Assembly (NCBI RefSeq): GCF_000320405.1
Contig: NZ_KB291649.1
Location: forward strand, 1 to 50,259
Direction of reading: 5' to 3'
Source of the DNA: Clostridium celatum DSM 1785
GTDB lineage: Bacteria > Bacillota > Clostridia > Clostridiales > Clostridiaceae
DNA length: 50,259 bases
Under the pieces are notes generated by a model. That model searched no databases and was not told the origin of the DNA. It was given only the letters and a program-made list of their open reading frames with translations. Shown here piece by piece: positions 42,352 through 50,257 of the stretch. A program made the translations under genes and the position numbers. Every line of letters begins with the position of its first letter. Within the stretch, counting starts at the first letter, position 1.

Positions 42352-42627
42352 TTACATGTGTCTTATTTTATAAACTCTCCACTCTAAAAATAATGTTACT
42401 AATGCTAAAATTGATAGTAGTGGATTAGGATATCCTTGTATATTTTTGAATGTGAAAAAATCTGCTAAGAACGCTACCCATATTATTCCACTAATAATAT
42501 GTATTATAATTTCCACCCATTTTTTGCTTATAAAAGCATCAAAAATTCCTTTTTCTTTAATATTATTTTCTTTTTTAATAACCTTTTTATTTTTTGTATT
42601 GTTTTTACGTTTCTTATTCTTTGCCAT
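42352..42627 (-). CDS. Small membrane protein of unknown function
   Basis: This 91-residue protein starts with about 25 residues rich in Lys, Arg and Asn, then has two hydrophobic segments (about 36-55 and 68-83). The basic start should stay in the cytoplasm. It has a GAGG site eight bases upstream. I do not recognise the family, and nothing nearby explains its role. Confidence 0.65.
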   Translation of the reverse strand: MAKNKKRKNNTKNKKVIKKENNIKEKGIFDAFISKKWVEIIIHIISGIIWVAFLADFFTFKNIQGYPNPLLSILALVTLFLEWRVYKIRHM

Positions 42628-42669
42628 TTTTAAAGCCTCATTTCTAAGTAAATATTTTTTAAGTCATAG

Positions 42670-43197
42670 CTAACAATTCCAATTAATCTTAGCTGGATTT
42701 TCTTCATTTTCAATAGCTATATTACGCAATTCTTGTTCCATTTTCTCACATTCATTAGAAGCAATTTTATCGTATGTTTCTGAACTTTCATTTAATCCTA
42801 CTTTATGATAAGCAATAGCTGCTGCTCCATAAAATGCCATACCTAAAGAATGTGTAGATCTATGAATTGAACCTACCGCTTGTACTATAGTTTTTGCACT
42901 TACTTCAGCCACTGGATTTTTTACCCATTCTTTAGCTACAGAATTAGCCTCTCTAATAACCTTCTTTGCATCTACTAACTTTATTTTACCTTCTATGTAA
43001 TCACGAGCTGCTTCTAATGCATTTTTTAATCTTGTATCCTTTGAATCATATTCTTCATAAATAGGAAGAATATTTTTTTCTGCATAATTAATGCACCAAA
43101 TTGCTATTGTTTCTTTACTTTGTGTTTCAATAAGTCTCATAAGTGAAACTATGTAAGGTGATTCTGCAGTTCCAAGCATTTTTCTTAATTTAGCCAT
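42670..43197 (-). CDS. Imm5-family putative immunity protein
   Basis: This 175-residue helical protein resembles the Imm5 group of putative immunity proteins: SLMRLIETQSKETIAIWCINYAEKNILPIYEEYDSKDTRLKNALEAARDYIEG at the N terminus, then AVGSIHRSTHSLGMAFYGAAAIAYHKVGL near 105-140. Imm5 proteins are predicted to protect against polymorphic toxins, but many occur alone. No toxin gene is visible next to it. AAGGGG lies eight bases upstream. Confidence 0.65.
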   Translation of the reverse strand: MAKLRKMLGTAESPYIVSLMRLIETQSKETIAIWCINYAEKNILPIYEEYDSKDTRLKNALEAARDYIEGKIKLVDAKKVIREANSVAKEWVKNPVAEVSAKTIVQAVGSIHRSTHSLGMAFYGAAAIAYHKVGLNESSETYDKIASNECEKMEQELRNIAIENEENPAKINWNC

Positions 43198-43283
43198 AAA
43201 AATTACCCCTTTATCTCTTTTAAATTAATATTTTTCTTTTATTATAGCCTAAATAATTTAATGCTAAAACAAAATTAGCCCTA

Positions 43284-43369
43284 TTATTTATAAGATTACA
43301 TTCCATATTCTCAATAAATAAAACAAGCCAATGATACTTTTAATATCATTAACTTGCTTTAACCTAAAA
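43284..43369. repeat. Dispersed intergenic repeat, copy A (downstream of the MerR gene)
   Basis: This segment aligns along its length with copy B (45615-45701): both share TAAGATTAC, TTCCATAT and CTCAA words, then a T-rich tail hairpin. Copy A contains the terminator 43324-43356. The two copies flank the MATE-MerR operon in the same orientation. Confidence 0.55.
43324..43356 (-). terminator. Terminator of the MATE-MerR operon
   Basis: The stem CAAGTTAATGATA with TATCATTGGCTTG, with a short loop and two mismatches, is followed by TTTTATTTATT on the minus strand, 40 bases past the MerR stop codon. Confidence 0.8.
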
Positions 43370-43396
43370 TTTAAAATAATTGTTTTATTATTTACT

Positions 43397-44212
43397 TTAT
43401 TTAATTTGTATTTCTAATTGAATTATTGACTTTTCAGCCTCTTTCGCATTTATTCTTGATAATATTGAAAATTCATTAAAATTCCCAACTGTCTCTATAT
43501 TATTTTTTTCAATATAATCTAACATCTTTTGATAGTACTTTAAATTGTTTTTATATCCATCATCATAATACATTGTAAGATACTTTCCTTTTGGTAATAC
43601 AACATTATCTATACCTTTAGTTGAATTCTCATGCTTGTAAAGCATTATAGCTGTATAAACTACCTTGTCCTCACTTTTTAATATATCTAACGATGTTTCA
43701 AATACTATTTCAGAATTTAATATCCAATTTTCTTTTTCTGCCTCTAATAAAACTTTTCTTAAATTAAGCTCTACATCTCTCTGATTTCTTATTATACAAT
43801 TATATTTTTTTACTATTCTTTTATCATTATACTTAATAAAAATTTTATTTTCTTCAACTTCCTTAGTTTCTTTTATCCTATCCTCTAAAAAATTAATATA
43901 TGACTTAACAGATTCCAGCTCTTTTATTTTTTCATCTAATACTTTTCGTTGTTGATCAATTAGTTCTATCATAGAATCTGCCGTTATTTCACTTTTTAAC
44001 AACTCTTCTATTTCTTTTAATGATAAGCCTATAAGCTTACATTGTTTTAACAAATCAATTTTTATAAATTGATTAATTGAATAATATCTATAATTGTTTT
44101 GCTTATTTATATAATCTGGTTTAAGAAGCCCCATCTTATCGTAATATCGCAATGTCTGAATTGGAACATTAGTTAATTTAGATATTTCTCCAACTGAAAA
44201 ATAAGTTTCCAT
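43397..44212 (-). CDS. MerR-family transcriptional regulator
   Basis: This 271-residue MerR regulator has the winged-helix domain YFSVGEISKLTNVPIQTLRYYDKMGLLKPDYINKQNNYRYYSINQFIKIDLLKQCK (residues 4-58), a coiled coil (about 80-120) and a C-terminal domain that looks like the GyrI/BmrR drug-binding type. It is encoded 12 bases after the MATE pump gene. It probably senses a drug or dye and drives the 19-bp-spacer promoter at 45572-45602. The ligand is unknown. Confidence 0.9.
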   Translation of the reverse strand: METYFSVGEISKLTNVPIQTLRYYDKMGLLKPDYINKQNNYRYYSINQFIKIDLLKQCKLIGLSLKEIEELLKSEITADSMIELIDQQRKVLDEKIKELESVKSYINFLEDRIKETKEVEENKIFIKYNDKRIVKKYNCIIRNQRDVELNLRKVLLEAEKENWILNSEIVFETSLDILKSEDKVVYTAIMLYKHENSTKGIDNVVLPKGKYLTMYYDDGYKNNLKYYQKMLDYIEKNNIETVGNFNEFSILSRINAKEAEKSIIQLEIQIK

Positions 44213-44224
44213 ACTAAAAATCTC

Positions 44225-45541
44225 CTAAGTTAATTTACATTTTTCTATAGCTTTTACCGTATAAGATTTAATATTAATAGAATACCTCAATATTATGAAA
44301 GTTAGTAGTTCAGAAACTAACAAGCTAATCCATATACCATTAATACCTAATAATTTAGATAAAATAAATAATATTAAAGGCAGTAATATTATACTTCTAC
44401 AAAGGCAAAAAATATTGGAAATTTTAGGCATATTTATTGCTTGATAATAAACTGTACTTGTTAAATTAAATCCTACCATAACAAATCCAATATTTATTAA
44501 ATTTAAACCTATATATGAAATATTAGCTATTGTAGCATCTGAAGTAAAGATTGATATCATTCCTTTTCCAAATATAAAGCATATGCTAATAAATACTATA
44601 TTTACTATTACTGCTGCCTTAAGTGTTAAAGAATAAAACTTTAACATCTTGTCTGATTTTTTTGCACCATAATTATAACTTAATAATGGCTGTACCCCAA
44701 GTGATAATCCTAATAATACCATATAAATATTAGTTGTTATATAATTAATTATTGCAAAAGCTGATAATGATTTTTCTCCTCCATAATTCACTAATACTAC
44801 ATTCATAAAGAATATTATTATTGAAAAACTTACTTCTGCAAAGAAAGATGGAAATCCTATATTCACAAATTCCTTTATTGTTTTCTTTTCTAATTTTATA
44901 TTCCCAAAAGTTAATATACCTTTCTTCCTTATAAAATGAGGTAATAATATACCTATTGTTACTACTTGTCCTAATCCCGTTGCAATTGCTGCACCTTTTA
45001 TTCCAAATTGTAATGGGAATATAAATATATAGTCTAAAACTATATTAGTTACTGCTCCTGCTAATATTGATATCATTGCAATCTTTGGTCTTCCATCATT
45101 TCTAACAAAGCTATTTACAGCAATACCAATTAAATTTGGAATACAGAATAAACTATAATATCTTAAATAGGTTGAAGCTAAAGGAATTAATGTATCTGTA
45201 GCTCCTAATATCTTCACTATATATTTTGAAAATATAACAGAAATTAAACTTACACCTATACTTAATATTAATAACAACTTAAATACTTGCCTAAATATAT
45301 TTACTGCCTTTTCTTTATTGTTACTTCCTATATTTTTAGATACAAGATCTCCCCCACCTACTGCAAACATAGTTGCTACTCCAAATAGCATTATAGTAAA
45401 TGGCATAACTATATTTACTGCTGCTAATGCAGAATCTCCAACGCCTTGTCCAACAAAAATCCCATCAATTATTGTATATAACGATGAAACAAACATAGCT
45501 AAAGCTGAAGGAACTGCATATTTTAAAAATTCTTTTATCAT
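44225..45541 (-). CDS. MATE-family multidrug efflux pump
   Basis: This 438-residue transporter has twelve hydrophobic segments and MATE motifs: ALAMFVSSLYTIIDGIFVGQGVGDSALAAVNIVMPF near 14-48 and RNDGRPKIAMISILAGAVTNIVLDYIFIF near 147-175. Such pumps export cationic drugs and dyes using Na+ or H+. It lies first in an operon with its MerR regulator, behind a MerR-type promoter, and GGAGG is seven bases before the start. Confidence 0.93.
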   Translation of the reverse strand: MIKEFLKYAVPSALAMFVSSLYTIIDGIFVGQGVGDSALAAVNIVMPFTIMLFGVATMFAVGGGDLVSKNIGSNNKEKAVNIFRQVFKLLLILSIGVSLISVIFSKYIVKILGATDTLIPLASTYLRYYSLFCIPNLIGIAVNSFVRNDGRPKIAMISILAGAVTNIVLDYIFIFPLQFGIKGAAIATGLGQVVTIGILLPHFIRKKGILTFGNIKLEKKTIKEFVNIGFPSFFAEVSFSIIIFFMNVVLVNYGGEKSLSAFAIINYITTNIYMVLLGLSLGVQPLLSYNYGAKKSDKMLKFYSLTLKAAVIVNIVFISICFIFGKGMISIFTSDATIANISYIGLNLINIGFVMVGFNLTSTVYYQAINMPKISNIFCLCRSIILLPLILFILSKLLGINGIWISLLVSELLTFIILRYSINIKSYTVKAIEKCKLT

Positions 45542-45571
45542 AATTTTACCTCCATTTTTGTTTCTTTAACT

Positions 45572-45602
45572 ATGATAAAGTCTATAGTAACTATAGAGTC
45601 AA
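45572..45602 (-). promoter_or_regulatory. MerR-type promoter of the MATE-MerR operon
   Basis: TTGACT (45602-45597) and TATCAT (45577-45572) are separated by 19 bases, the overlong spacer of MerR-activated promoters. The spacer contains the dyad CTATAGTTACTATAG, matching the ACTCTATAGTAACTATAGAGT pattern of BmrR/MtaN-like sites. Confidence 0.85.
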
Positions 45603-45614
45603 TAGTTCTTATTA

Positions 45615-45701
45615 ATTATTAATAAGATTACTTTCCATATGCTCAACAAAATAAAAAGTGCTGATGACTAATAATATCACCAACACTTATACTAAAAATA
45701 T
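45615..45701. repeat. Dispersed intergenic repeat, copy B (downstream of the glycosyltransferase gene)
   Basis: Same orientation and word order as copy A (43284-43369); contains the terminator at 45656-45688. Similarity is partial, about two thirds of positions. Confidence 0.55.
45656..45688 (-). terminator. Terminator of the XRE-AbrB/glycosyltransferase operon
   Basis: The stem AAGTGTTGGTGA with TCATCAGCACTT, with two mismatches, is followed on the minus strand by TTTTTATTTTGTT, about 45 bases past the glycosyltransferase stop codon. Confidence 0.82.
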
Positions 45702-45732
45702 TCTATTAAAGTTAAATTTATTATTATATATT

Positions 45733-46908
45733 TTATTTGCTTTCTTGTATAACTTTTAATATTGCATCAGCTGCTCTTTTTGCTCCGCCTGAATTATGAA
45801 AACTTTTTGCTACACTCTTTGCTCTTTCTTTATATTCACTGTTATTCATAACTTGAATAACTGCAGATTTAATATATTCTATCTTGTCTCTTTTTAGCAT
45901 AACTCCTGCACCTAAACTCTCAACTCTCTCTGCTACCATCTTCTGTTCTGAATGCTGTGGAAATAACACCATTGGAACCCCATAATATAAACTTTCATTA
46001 GTGCTATTCATACCACAATGAGTAATAAATACATCTGTTTCTTGAAGAACTTTAATCTGTTCAACAGTATTTTCAATTTTAAAATTACTAGGTATATCTC
46101 CTAAACTCTTAATATCAGTATCATTACCTACAGACATAATTACGTCAAAATTAGTGTCTTCAAATGCCTTCATACAATTTTTATAGAATTTAATATTTTT
46201 ATTATTAACTGTGCCAAGTGAAATATATATTCTCTTCCTATTTCTTTCCTTACTCTCAACTACAACTTTAGAAACAGATGGTCCTACAAAATAAAATTTA
46301 TTAGAGAAAGTTTCTACCATAGGTTGAAATTCTTTTGATGTATATACAATGGTATTTGTCTCATTATCATTTGTAACAATAGAAATAAAATTCTTAACAT
46401 CATATCCTTGATTTCTTAAAAGCTCTATTTTTTTATTAATACGTCCCATACCAAAAATCATATGCATTATTTCATTTAATCCTTGTTTCATCATCTTTGC
46501 TGTATACTCATTAAAAGCAAATGTTGTTGTTGAGCATATATAAGGAATATTTAGTTTTTTTGCAAATAGTTTTCCCCAAAAGCTTAAAGAATCTGATACA
46601 ATGCAATCTGGTTTAAAGTTTTTAAGTTCATTACAAACTTTTTCATCTAAAGCTAAAGTAGTGTCTACAACCATTTCTATTAAAGCTGGAAAATCCCTTC
46701 CTATTTTCTTTTCATCTTCTGGTCTAAGTTCTGGCAGATAATCATCACAACAAATACATTTTGCACCTGCAGCTTCAATTTTATCTTTAAATTCATTAAA
46801 TGAATAATACACCACTTCATTCCCTCTATCTACTAATTCCCTCACTACTTCTATTGTGGGATTAGTATGCCCATGTGCAGGAATACAGAAAAAAACTATT
46901 TTACTCAT
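45733..46908 (-). CDS. MGT-type glycosyltransferase
   Basis: This 391-residue GT-B enzyme belongs to the UDP-sugar glycosyltransferases of the macrolide-inactivating (MGT) group. N-terminal FFCIPAHGHTNPTIEVVRELVDRGNEV and the nucleotide-sugar signature FITHCGMNSTNESLYYGVPMVLFPQHSEQ near 295-323 are clear. Such enzymes glycosylate lipophilic molecules or antibiotics. Lying after an XRE-AbrB regulator (gap 32 bases), it may act in detoxification. The acceptor is unknown. Confidence 0.88.
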   Translation of the reverse strand: MSKIVFFCIPAHGHTNPTIEVVRELVDRGNEVVYYSFNEFKDKIEAAGAKCICCDDYLPELRPEDEKKIGRDFPALIEMVVDTTLALDEKVCNELKNFKPDCIVSDSLSFWGKLFAKKLNIPYICSTTTFAFNEYTAKMMKQGLNEIMHMIFGMGRINKKIELLRNQGYDVKNFISIVTNDNETNTIVYTSKEFQPMVETFSNKFYFVGPSVSKVVVESKERNRKRIYISLGTVNNKNIKFYKNCMKAFEDTNFDVIMSVGNDTDIKSLGDIPSNFKIENTVEQIKVLQETDVFITHCGMNSTNESLYYGVPMVLFPQHSEQKMVAERVESLGAGVMLKRDKIEYIKSAVIQVMNNSEYKERAKSVAKSFHNSGGAKRAADAILKVIQESK

Positions 46909-46940
46909 ATCTTTCTACATCCTTTTTATAAGTTTTAATT

Positions 46941-47366
46941 TTATTCATCCTTCATTGCTACCCCCATAGTTCCTACAAAATTTATTAAATCACGTTGATG
47001 AACAATTCCAAGACCTCTTTCCTCATCTCCTAGTATCAATAATTTATCACCTGTATTTATATTAAATATAGTTCTTGCTTCTTTAGGAATTACAATTTGT
47101 CCTCGTTCTCCAACTACAACAGATCCAAAGAAATACTTTCCTTTAGGAGGCACCGCAATTCCTGTTTTTTCCTCTGAATGGTTAACTAAATCATCTAATT
47201 TAACGTTATATAAATTTGCAAGCTTTATACAACTTTCTATATCAGGAGTAGATTCTCCATTTTCCCATTTTGCTACTGATTGCCTAGAAACATTAATCTT
47301 CTCTGCTATATCCTCTTGTGTATATTGATTCTTTTTTCTTAGACTTTTTAAATTCCTACTAATCAT
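46941..47366 (-). CDS. XRE-AbrB fusion regulator
   Basis: This 141-residue protein joins an N-terminal XRE helix-turn-helix (NLKSLRKKNQYTQEDIAEKINVSRQSVAKWENGESTPDIESCIKLANLYN, residues 5-55) to a C-terminal SpoVT-AbrB barrel (FFGSVVVGERGQIVIPKEARTIFNINTGDKLLILGDE, about 78-115). Two DNA-binding modules in one chain suggest one dimer bridging two sites or chromatin-like binding. The start at 47366 has GGGGG ten bases upstream; an ATG three codons earlier is too close to it. It precedes the glycosyltransferase and may repress it and itself. Confidence 0.88.
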   Translation of the reverse strand: MISRNLKSLRKKNQYTQEDIAEKINVSRQSVAKWENGESTPDIESCIKLANLYNVKLDDLVNHSEEKTGIAVPPKGKYFFGSVVVGERGQIVIPKEARTIFNINTGDKLLILGDEERGLGIVHQRDLINFVGTMGVAMKDE

Positions 47367-47436
47367 ACTTTTCATACCCCCTACATTTATTTTATTAAAC
47401 TTACTATTTATTTTCTATCAACTAACCTTAACATCC

Positions 47437-47480
47437 ATATATATATTTATATATATTTATATATATTTATATACATTTAT
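47437..47480. repeat. Ten-base tandem repeat upstream of the XRE-AbrB gene
   Basis: ATATATTTAT occurs three times in a row (47441-47470), followed by a fourth copy with one change (47471-47480). The 10-base period is near one helical turn, which favours intrinsic bending, and A/T-rich runs like this suit AbrB-type binding. The repeat is about 75-115 bases upstream of the start codon. Confidence 0.7.
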
Positions 47481-47610
47481 TTATTTTTTACTTTAACTTT
47501 ATTATTTTCTTTGATAAATTTTTCATTTATATATTACCTTACCTTTCTTATTATTTTTGTAAAATATTAACAAATAATTTATTTAATTTAAACAAACTGA
47601 TCTTTTCTAA

Positions 47611-47624
47611 ATACTATATAGTAT
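47611..47624. promoter_or_regulatory. Perfect 14-bp palindrome before the Cys-rich protein gene
   Basis: ATACTATATAGTAT is a perfect dyad overlapping a possible -10 region, about 28 bases before the start of the plus-strand gene. It may be an operator for the divergent XRE-AbrB regulator or a promoter element. Confidence 0.4.
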
Positions 47625-47651
47625 AAAATCTAATGATAGGAGATGAGATAC

Positions 47652-48032
47652 ATGTCAAGAAATTGTTGCAACACTACATCATCTTGCTGCAATCCTTGTG
47701 ATGGTTATGGTATATTCAGCTTTGGTGGAGCTTGGCTTTATATACTAGCAATAATGTTAATATTTGGTGGCGGCGGCTTTTGCCCAGGTAGCTTTTGGGG
47801 AGGCTATAATAATATTTTCCGTTGTAGTGGATTTAATAATGGGTGGTGTGATAATATCGACTCTAACAATTTTAACAGCAATAGCTTTAGTAGCGGCAAT
47901 TATAGTAATAGTACCCTTAGTAGTAATAACATTTCCAATACTAATTTTGCTAACCTTCTTAGTAGTCTTTCTAATAACCTTTCTAGTGATAGCAACTTTG
48001 ATATTGCTAGCCTTACTGAATCTTCTAATTAG
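47652..48032 (+). CDS. Small Cys/Gly-rich protein with Asn/Ser-rich tail
   Basis: This 126-residue protein begins MSRNCCNTTSSCCNPCDGYG with five Cys in the first 16 residues, then one hydrophobic segment (about residues 24-40, AWLYILAIMLIF), then a GGGGFCPGSFWGGYNN patch with more Cys and a 60-residue tail rich in Asn and Ser. The pattern resembles small sporulation proteins such as the YjcZ group, but the tail is not part of that family. No motif gives a function. GGAG is nine bases before the ATG at 47652. It ends at a palindromic terminator. Confidence 0.65.
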   Translation: MSRNCCNTTSSCCNPCDGYGIFSFGGAWLYILAIMLIFGGGGFCPGSFWGGYNNIFRCSGFNNGWCDNIDSNNFNSNSFSSGNYSNSTLSSNNISNTNFANLLSSLSNNLSSDSNFDIASLTESSN

Positions 48033-48042
48033 GCCAACCAAA

Positions 48043-48072
48043 AAAGCTATTAGGATTAATCCTAATAGCTTT
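48043..48072 (+). terminator. Palindromic terminator
   Basis: AAAGCTATTAGGATT and its exact complement AATCCTAATAGCTTT form a 15-bp loopless palindrome immediately after the Cys-rich gene. T residues are modest. It can serve both that gene and the convergent AraC-type gene. Confidence 0.75.
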
Positions 48073-48096
48073 ACTATTACTAAAAAACTTATATAA

Positions 48097-48954
48097 TTAA
48101 TTTTTCTTTACTGGAATCCAAACTTCGCTATAGTAATTTTCATCTAAAGTTCCTTTTTTATATTGACTTGGATCTGTATACATTTCTATATTATAACCTG
48201 CTGCAATGCTATATTCTCTTTCATTTGGTAACCACTCTGAAAATATTTTTTTATTAGTCTCTTGAATCGCTGTTGGGCTTGGTCCATAACAAGGGAAAAT
48301 AGCCCAAGTAAACTTAGGAATTGTTTTAACTATATATCCTTCCATTCCTTCTTTCTCTGTAGAATAATCTTCTGCAATCAGATACTCAAATTCATTTCCA
48401 CCCATTTCCTCATCAATATTAATACCGTACATTCCGCATATCTCATTTAATTTTCCTTGTGAAATATGCTCATTCCAAAATAAAGGTACTTCCATAAATG
48501 CAGAGTCATACTTAAATTTCTTGGATGCACCTATTACCTTAAATTCATCCTTCTCAACAATTTTATAATCCATAATATATCCACCTTCCAATGAAAATTT
48601 TATTCTAAGAGCAACAAATGATTTTACCATTGCACCCTCTTTCCGAACAGCAGATGGTGTAACTCCATGAAATCTTGTAAAAGCTTTAGTAAAACTATCT
48701 GGAGAGTCATACCCGTACTTTATTGCAATATCTATTATTTTTCCATTAGTAGATAAAATCTCACTGCCGGCAAGTGCAAGCCTTCTTCTCTTAATGTACT
48801 CACTTAATGAATAACCGCATAACATTCCAAAACCTTTTTGAAAATAAAAAGGAGAAATATTTACTCTATCCGCAATTTCTTCAATAGATAAATCTTCGGT
48901 AATATTCTCTTCAATATAAGAAATAGCCTTTCTAATACTTTCAATCCATTCCAT
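48097..48954 (-). CDS. AraC-family regulator with GyrI-like effector domain
   Basis: This 285-residue protein has an N-terminal AraC/XylS DNA-binding domain (IEEIADRVNISPFYFQKGFGMLCGYSLSEYIKRRRLALAGSEIL, then DSPDSFTKAFTRFHGVTPSAVRK near 83-105) and a C-terminal GyrI-like domain (about 128-285). This is the Rob/SbmC-type layout; such proteins respond to small toxic molecules. Neighbouring targets are not obvious. AGGGAGG lies eight bases upstream. Confidence 0.9.
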   Translation of the reverse strand: MEWIESIRKAISYIEENITEDLSIEEIADRVNISPFYFQKGFGMLCGYSLSEYIKRRRLALAGSEILSTNGKIIDIAIKYGYDSPDSFTKAFTRFHGVTPSAVRKEGAMVKSFVALRIKFSLEGGYIMDYKIVEKDEFKVIGASKKFKYDSAFMEVPLFWNEHISQGKLNEICGMYGINIDEEMGGNEFEYLIAEDYSTEKEGMEGYIVKTIPKFTWAIFPCYGPSPTAIQETNKKIFSEWLPNEREYSIAAGYNIEMYTDPSQYKKGTLDENYYSEVWIPVKKN

Positions 48955-49063
48955 AACTTTTACCTCCCTCCAATTCGTTAATCTAATCTTATCATCATTA
49001 AAGGTCCCTATCCCGACTTTTTAAGCTTTCTTTTGTCCTATAAAAATCATATCTTCCTAAACA

Positions 49064-49993
49064 TTACTCATTATCTCTAGATATTATTATCCTCATATTT
49101 TCATCATATTTAATCCCTAACTCTTTAGATAGCTTATCATTTAATTTTATAAGTTTATCATGATACTCCTTATACTCACTACTTAATATTTTCATATTAG
49201 GTAAAAAGATATCATAGTATCCACTGCTATTAAAAAATTCATTAAGTTGCTTTTTAAATTTATAAAAAGGATTCATAACCTTTAATAATGATTTATCATT
49301 TTGTTTTTCTATATTATCTAATAATTTTTGCTTATACTTTTCTAGCTCTTCACCTTCTGCATTTAACATATTGTTTATTTCATTTCTTGTACCAGCACTT
49401 ATTTTCTTTGCCATTTCATCATTTATATTCTCATATCCAATTTGAATAAATCTAGGTATTTTTATCTCAGGAACATTATCTAAAAATTCAACAATATTAA
49501 TCCATGCTTCATATTTATCTGGAGTATCTAGAGATTCATTTAAGTATGGTGCAAAATGATATGCTAAATATTTTCCCAGTCCACCTGGAAAAGATCTAAT
49601 CAACTCTCTCTTAATGAATTCTCCATTATTTTTTTCAATTTCAATAATCTCATCATTCAATTCTTTTATGGTAATTTTCTCAAAGTTATTTTCTATTATT
49701 TTTTCTAAACATCTCTTTTGCATTCTTATTTGAATTTCTTTATTTTGCTTATCTTTAATAATGTTATTAATTATATATTTTTTATCTTTACTCTTTACTA
49801 TTACCTTAATATCTTTAATTGCTATATCTAGTTTTCTATATAAAGATATTTCATTTAATAATGCTATATCTTCTTCTGAATACTCCCTATATCCATTATT
49901 ACTTTTTTTAGGCTTTAATAATCCCTGCTTTTCATAATATGAAATTGCCTTCTTTGTTAGCCCTGTTAAATTACAAACTTCATTTATTAACAT
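49064..49993 (-). CDS. MerR-family transcriptional regulator with long C-terminal domain
   Basis: This 309-residue MerR protein has MLINEVCNLTGLTKKAISYYEKQGLLKPKKSNNGYREYSEEDIALLNEI as its DNA-binding domain (residues 1-50), a coiled coil (about 75-120) and a 190-residue C-terminal part that I do not recognise (SFPGGLGKYLAYHFAPYLNESLD near 138-160). Its promoter (50013-50043) has a 19-bp spacer with a CTAA-CCCC-TTAG dyad, consistent with autoregulation. No target gene is adjacent within the window. Confidence 0.88.
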   Translation of the reverse strand: MLINEVCNLTGLTKKAISYYEKQGLLKPKKSNNGYREYSEEDIALLNEISLYRKLDIAIKDIKVIVKSKDKKYIINNIIKDKQNKEIQIRMQKRCLEKIIENNFEKITIKELNDEIIEIEKNNGEFIKRELIRSFPGGLGKYLAYHFAPYLNESLDTPDKYEAWINIVEFLDNVPEIKIPRFIQIGYENINDEMAKKISAGTRNEINNMLNAEGEELEKYKQKLLDNIEKQNDKSLLKVMNPFYKFKKQLNEFFNSSGYYDIFLPNMKILSSEYKEYHDKLIKLNDKLSKELGIKYDENMRIIISRDNE

Positions 49994-50012
49994 ACAACCA
50001 CCTCTAATTTAT

Positions 50013-50043
50013 ATGTTAATCTAACCCCTTAGGTATCAGTCAA
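50013..50043 (-). promoter_or_regulatory. MerR-type promoter of the regulator at 49993
   Basis: TTGACT (50043-50038) and TAACAT (50018-50013) are separated by 19 bases, and the dyad CTAACCCCTTAG (50021-50032) lies near the middle. This is the geometry of MerR-controlled promoters. Confidence 0.75.
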
Positions 50044-50108
50044 TAACAATTTATTACTTTTTTTTAATTTCACCTATTTTGTAATATGATATTTTTTACT
50101 TAGAAAAA

Positions 50109-50150
50109 TAGTCTTAGCCACTGATATTACTTGACCAAGACTACTTTTTT
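50109..50150. terminator. Hairpin near the window end
   Basis: AGTCTTAGCCA and TGACCAAGACT form an imperfect stem around an 11-base loop, with T residues after it on either strand. It may terminate a minus-strand gene lying beyond the window. Confidence 0.5.
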
Positions 50151-50233
50151 CACTTACTTATAGTATGATTGTGCATATAATATACAATTTTTTCTAATAC
50201 AGTATTTATTTTATTATAATAAAACATCAAAAA

Positions 50234-50257
50234 AGGTTGTAGTTTAAACTACAACCT
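50234..50257. terminator. Palindrome at the window end
   Basis: AGGTTGTAGTTT and its exact complement AAACTACAACCT form a 12-bp loopless palindrome. With the A/T stretches around it, it is probably a terminator of a neighbouring gene outside the window. Confidence 0.5.

Noticed and set aside
47757..48096. Open frames of about 95 and 110 codons overlapping the Cys-rich gene
   Set aside because: They are low-complexity Val/Ile/Thr-rich translations produced by the Asn/Ser repeat tail in other frames.
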